A stretch of DNA of 64,000 bases, taken from Desulfoscipio geothermicus DSM 3669 (GTDB taxonomy: Bacteria > Bacillota > Desulfotomaculia > Desulfotomaculales > Desulfallaceae). Below are positions 63,375 to 64,000 of this stretch, in pieces. Within the stretch, counting starts at the first letter, position 1. Every line of letters begins with the position of its first letter. The notes under the pieces were generated by a model. It ran no database searches and was not told the DNA's origin. It was given only the letters and a program-made list of their open reading frames with translations. The DNA lies in assembly GCF_900115975.1 (NCBI RefSeq), contig NZ_FOYM01000020.1, positions 1 through 64,000 on the forward strand. The letters are read 5' to 3'. The translations under genes and the position numbers were made by a program.

Positions 63375-64000
63375 ACGGTAATGAAATTATCCCCATTTCC
63401 AATTTTCAACTGGCATTAAGCGTAATATTGGTGCTCCTGGCGGGGTCGGTATCCGCGCTGCTCCGGCTGGGACTGTTAAAGTCCCTGTTGTGGGGAACCG
63501 TCAGAACCTTTGTGCAATTATTTTTAATCGGCTACGCGTTAACATACATATTTAATCTGAACAGCCCCCCGGTAATTTTTGCGATTATATTGATCATGTG
63601 CGCCATCGCCACCCACGCCGCCACCCGGCGCTCATCCAACGTACCTGATTACCCGAAGGCAATAGGTTTTTTATCTTTAACCGCAAGCACCTTCCTGGTT
63701 GGTGGTATCGTTGTAGGTCTGATTATCACTCCTGAGCCCTGGTATTCTGCAAGGACCGTAGTGCCCATTTTCGGCATGATTTTAGGTAACTCCATGAACG
63801 GCATCGCCCTGTCGCTGGATCGGCTTTACAGCGAAACAAGGTCCCACATTGCCGAAATTGAATCGCTGCTCTCCTTTGGGGCCACTCCCTGGGAAGCCAT
63901 GCGGGAAAGAATCAAAGAAGCGCTGCGGGCGGGAATGACCCCGACGATAAATTCGTTAATGGTGGTCGGCCTGGTGAGTTTGCCGGGTATGATGACCGGT
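63371..64000 (+). CDS. fetB: FetB/YbbM-like permease (cut by window end)
   Basis: Begins with GTG at 63371, overlapping the fetA stop, and is open for 210 codons to the window edge. The product is very hydrophobic. VRTFVQLFLIGYALTYIF, VVPIFGMILGNSMNGIALSLDRL and SLLSFGATPWEA are signatures of the UPF0014/FetB family. The remaining 50 or so residues lie beyond the window. Confidence 0.85.
   Translation, partial: MNGNEIIPISNFQLALSVILVLLAGSVSALLRLGLLKSLLWGTVRTFVQLFLIGYALTYIFNLNSPPVIFAIILIMCAIATHAATRRSSNVPDYPKAIGFLSLTASTFLVGGIVVGLIITPEPWYSARTVVPIFGMILGNSMNGIALSLDRLYSETRSHIAEIESLLSFGATPWEAMRERIKEALRAGMTPTINSLMVVGLVSLPGMMTG

Noticed and set aside
1-64000. CRISPR array or complete insertion sequence
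   Set aside because: No regularly spaced direct repeats and no intact transposase with terminal inverted repeats were seen.

Overview
The window looks like the chromosome of a Gram-positive anaerobe of the Desulfotomaculum/Pelotomaculum type (Bacillota, Peptococcaceae in the broad sense). The reasons are AGGAGG-type ribosome binding sites with many TTG and GTG starts, a futalosine-route menaquinone cluster, a siroheme-dependent (ahb) heme pathway, selenocysteine machinery, a PurS-PurL fusion and an ADP-forming acyl-CoA synthetase. This is inference; no rRNA is present to fix the taxon.

Region by region: 1-5000 holds the tail of an unidentified gene, a LytS/LytR-type two-component pair, acpS (with no normal start codon) and the NAD(P)HX repair enzyme. 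At 5019-5660 lie ald and alr remnants. 5657-7409 has an iron-sulfur membrane protein and two small membrane proteins. 7410-8103 is a gene-free interval dense in inverted repeats. 8110-10940 is an ABC importer (lipoprotein, permease, ATPase), followed by lysA. 12538-15850 holds a membrane-anchored protein, a ferredoxin and a large phosphatase-superfamily membrane protein. speD follows. 16677-22837 is a menaquinone cluster: a catalytically dead polyprenyl-synthase homolog, UbiD, UbiA, MqnE, MqnA and MqnC. Next come an acyl-CoA synthetase, KtrB/KtrA potassium uptake, selA-selB, a MidA-like methyltransferase, an LpdD-like protein, a serine-rich mini-protein with its own signals, DUF456 and rnhA. 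34015-39398 is a purine-nucleoside-type ABC operon ending in xpt. Then come a P-loop kinase, Usp, purSL-purQ, an acetyltransferase, an orphan 2-oxoacid oxidoreductase beta subunit and an Mrr-like membrane protein.

The accessory part is 46784-51185. It contains decayed phage replication, restriction and endolysin fragments, and a DUF3800 gene. Next to DUF3800 is a well-defined divergent small RNA unit: a consensus promoter, three stacked hairpins and a perfect terminator. A frameshifted AT-rich gene, a SWIM-domain fragment and a GC-rich gene-free island follow. The tRNA-Sec gene (selC), with its own promoter and terminator, marks the right border.

51588-62697 is an almost uninterrupted operon that takes glutamyl-tRNA to heme b through siroheme: hepT, precorrin-2 dehydrogenase, hemA, hemC, cobA-hemD, ahbC, hemB, ahbD, ahbA, ahbB and hemL. 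It continues into a FetA/FetB-type iron exporter cut by the window end. Together the mqn, hepT and ahb genes supply quinone and heme for an anaerobic respiratory chain. The most interesting unexplained items are the DUF3800-linked RNA, the structured interval 7410-8103, the dead prenyl-synthase homolog in the mqn cluster, and the serine-rich mini-gene at 32352.
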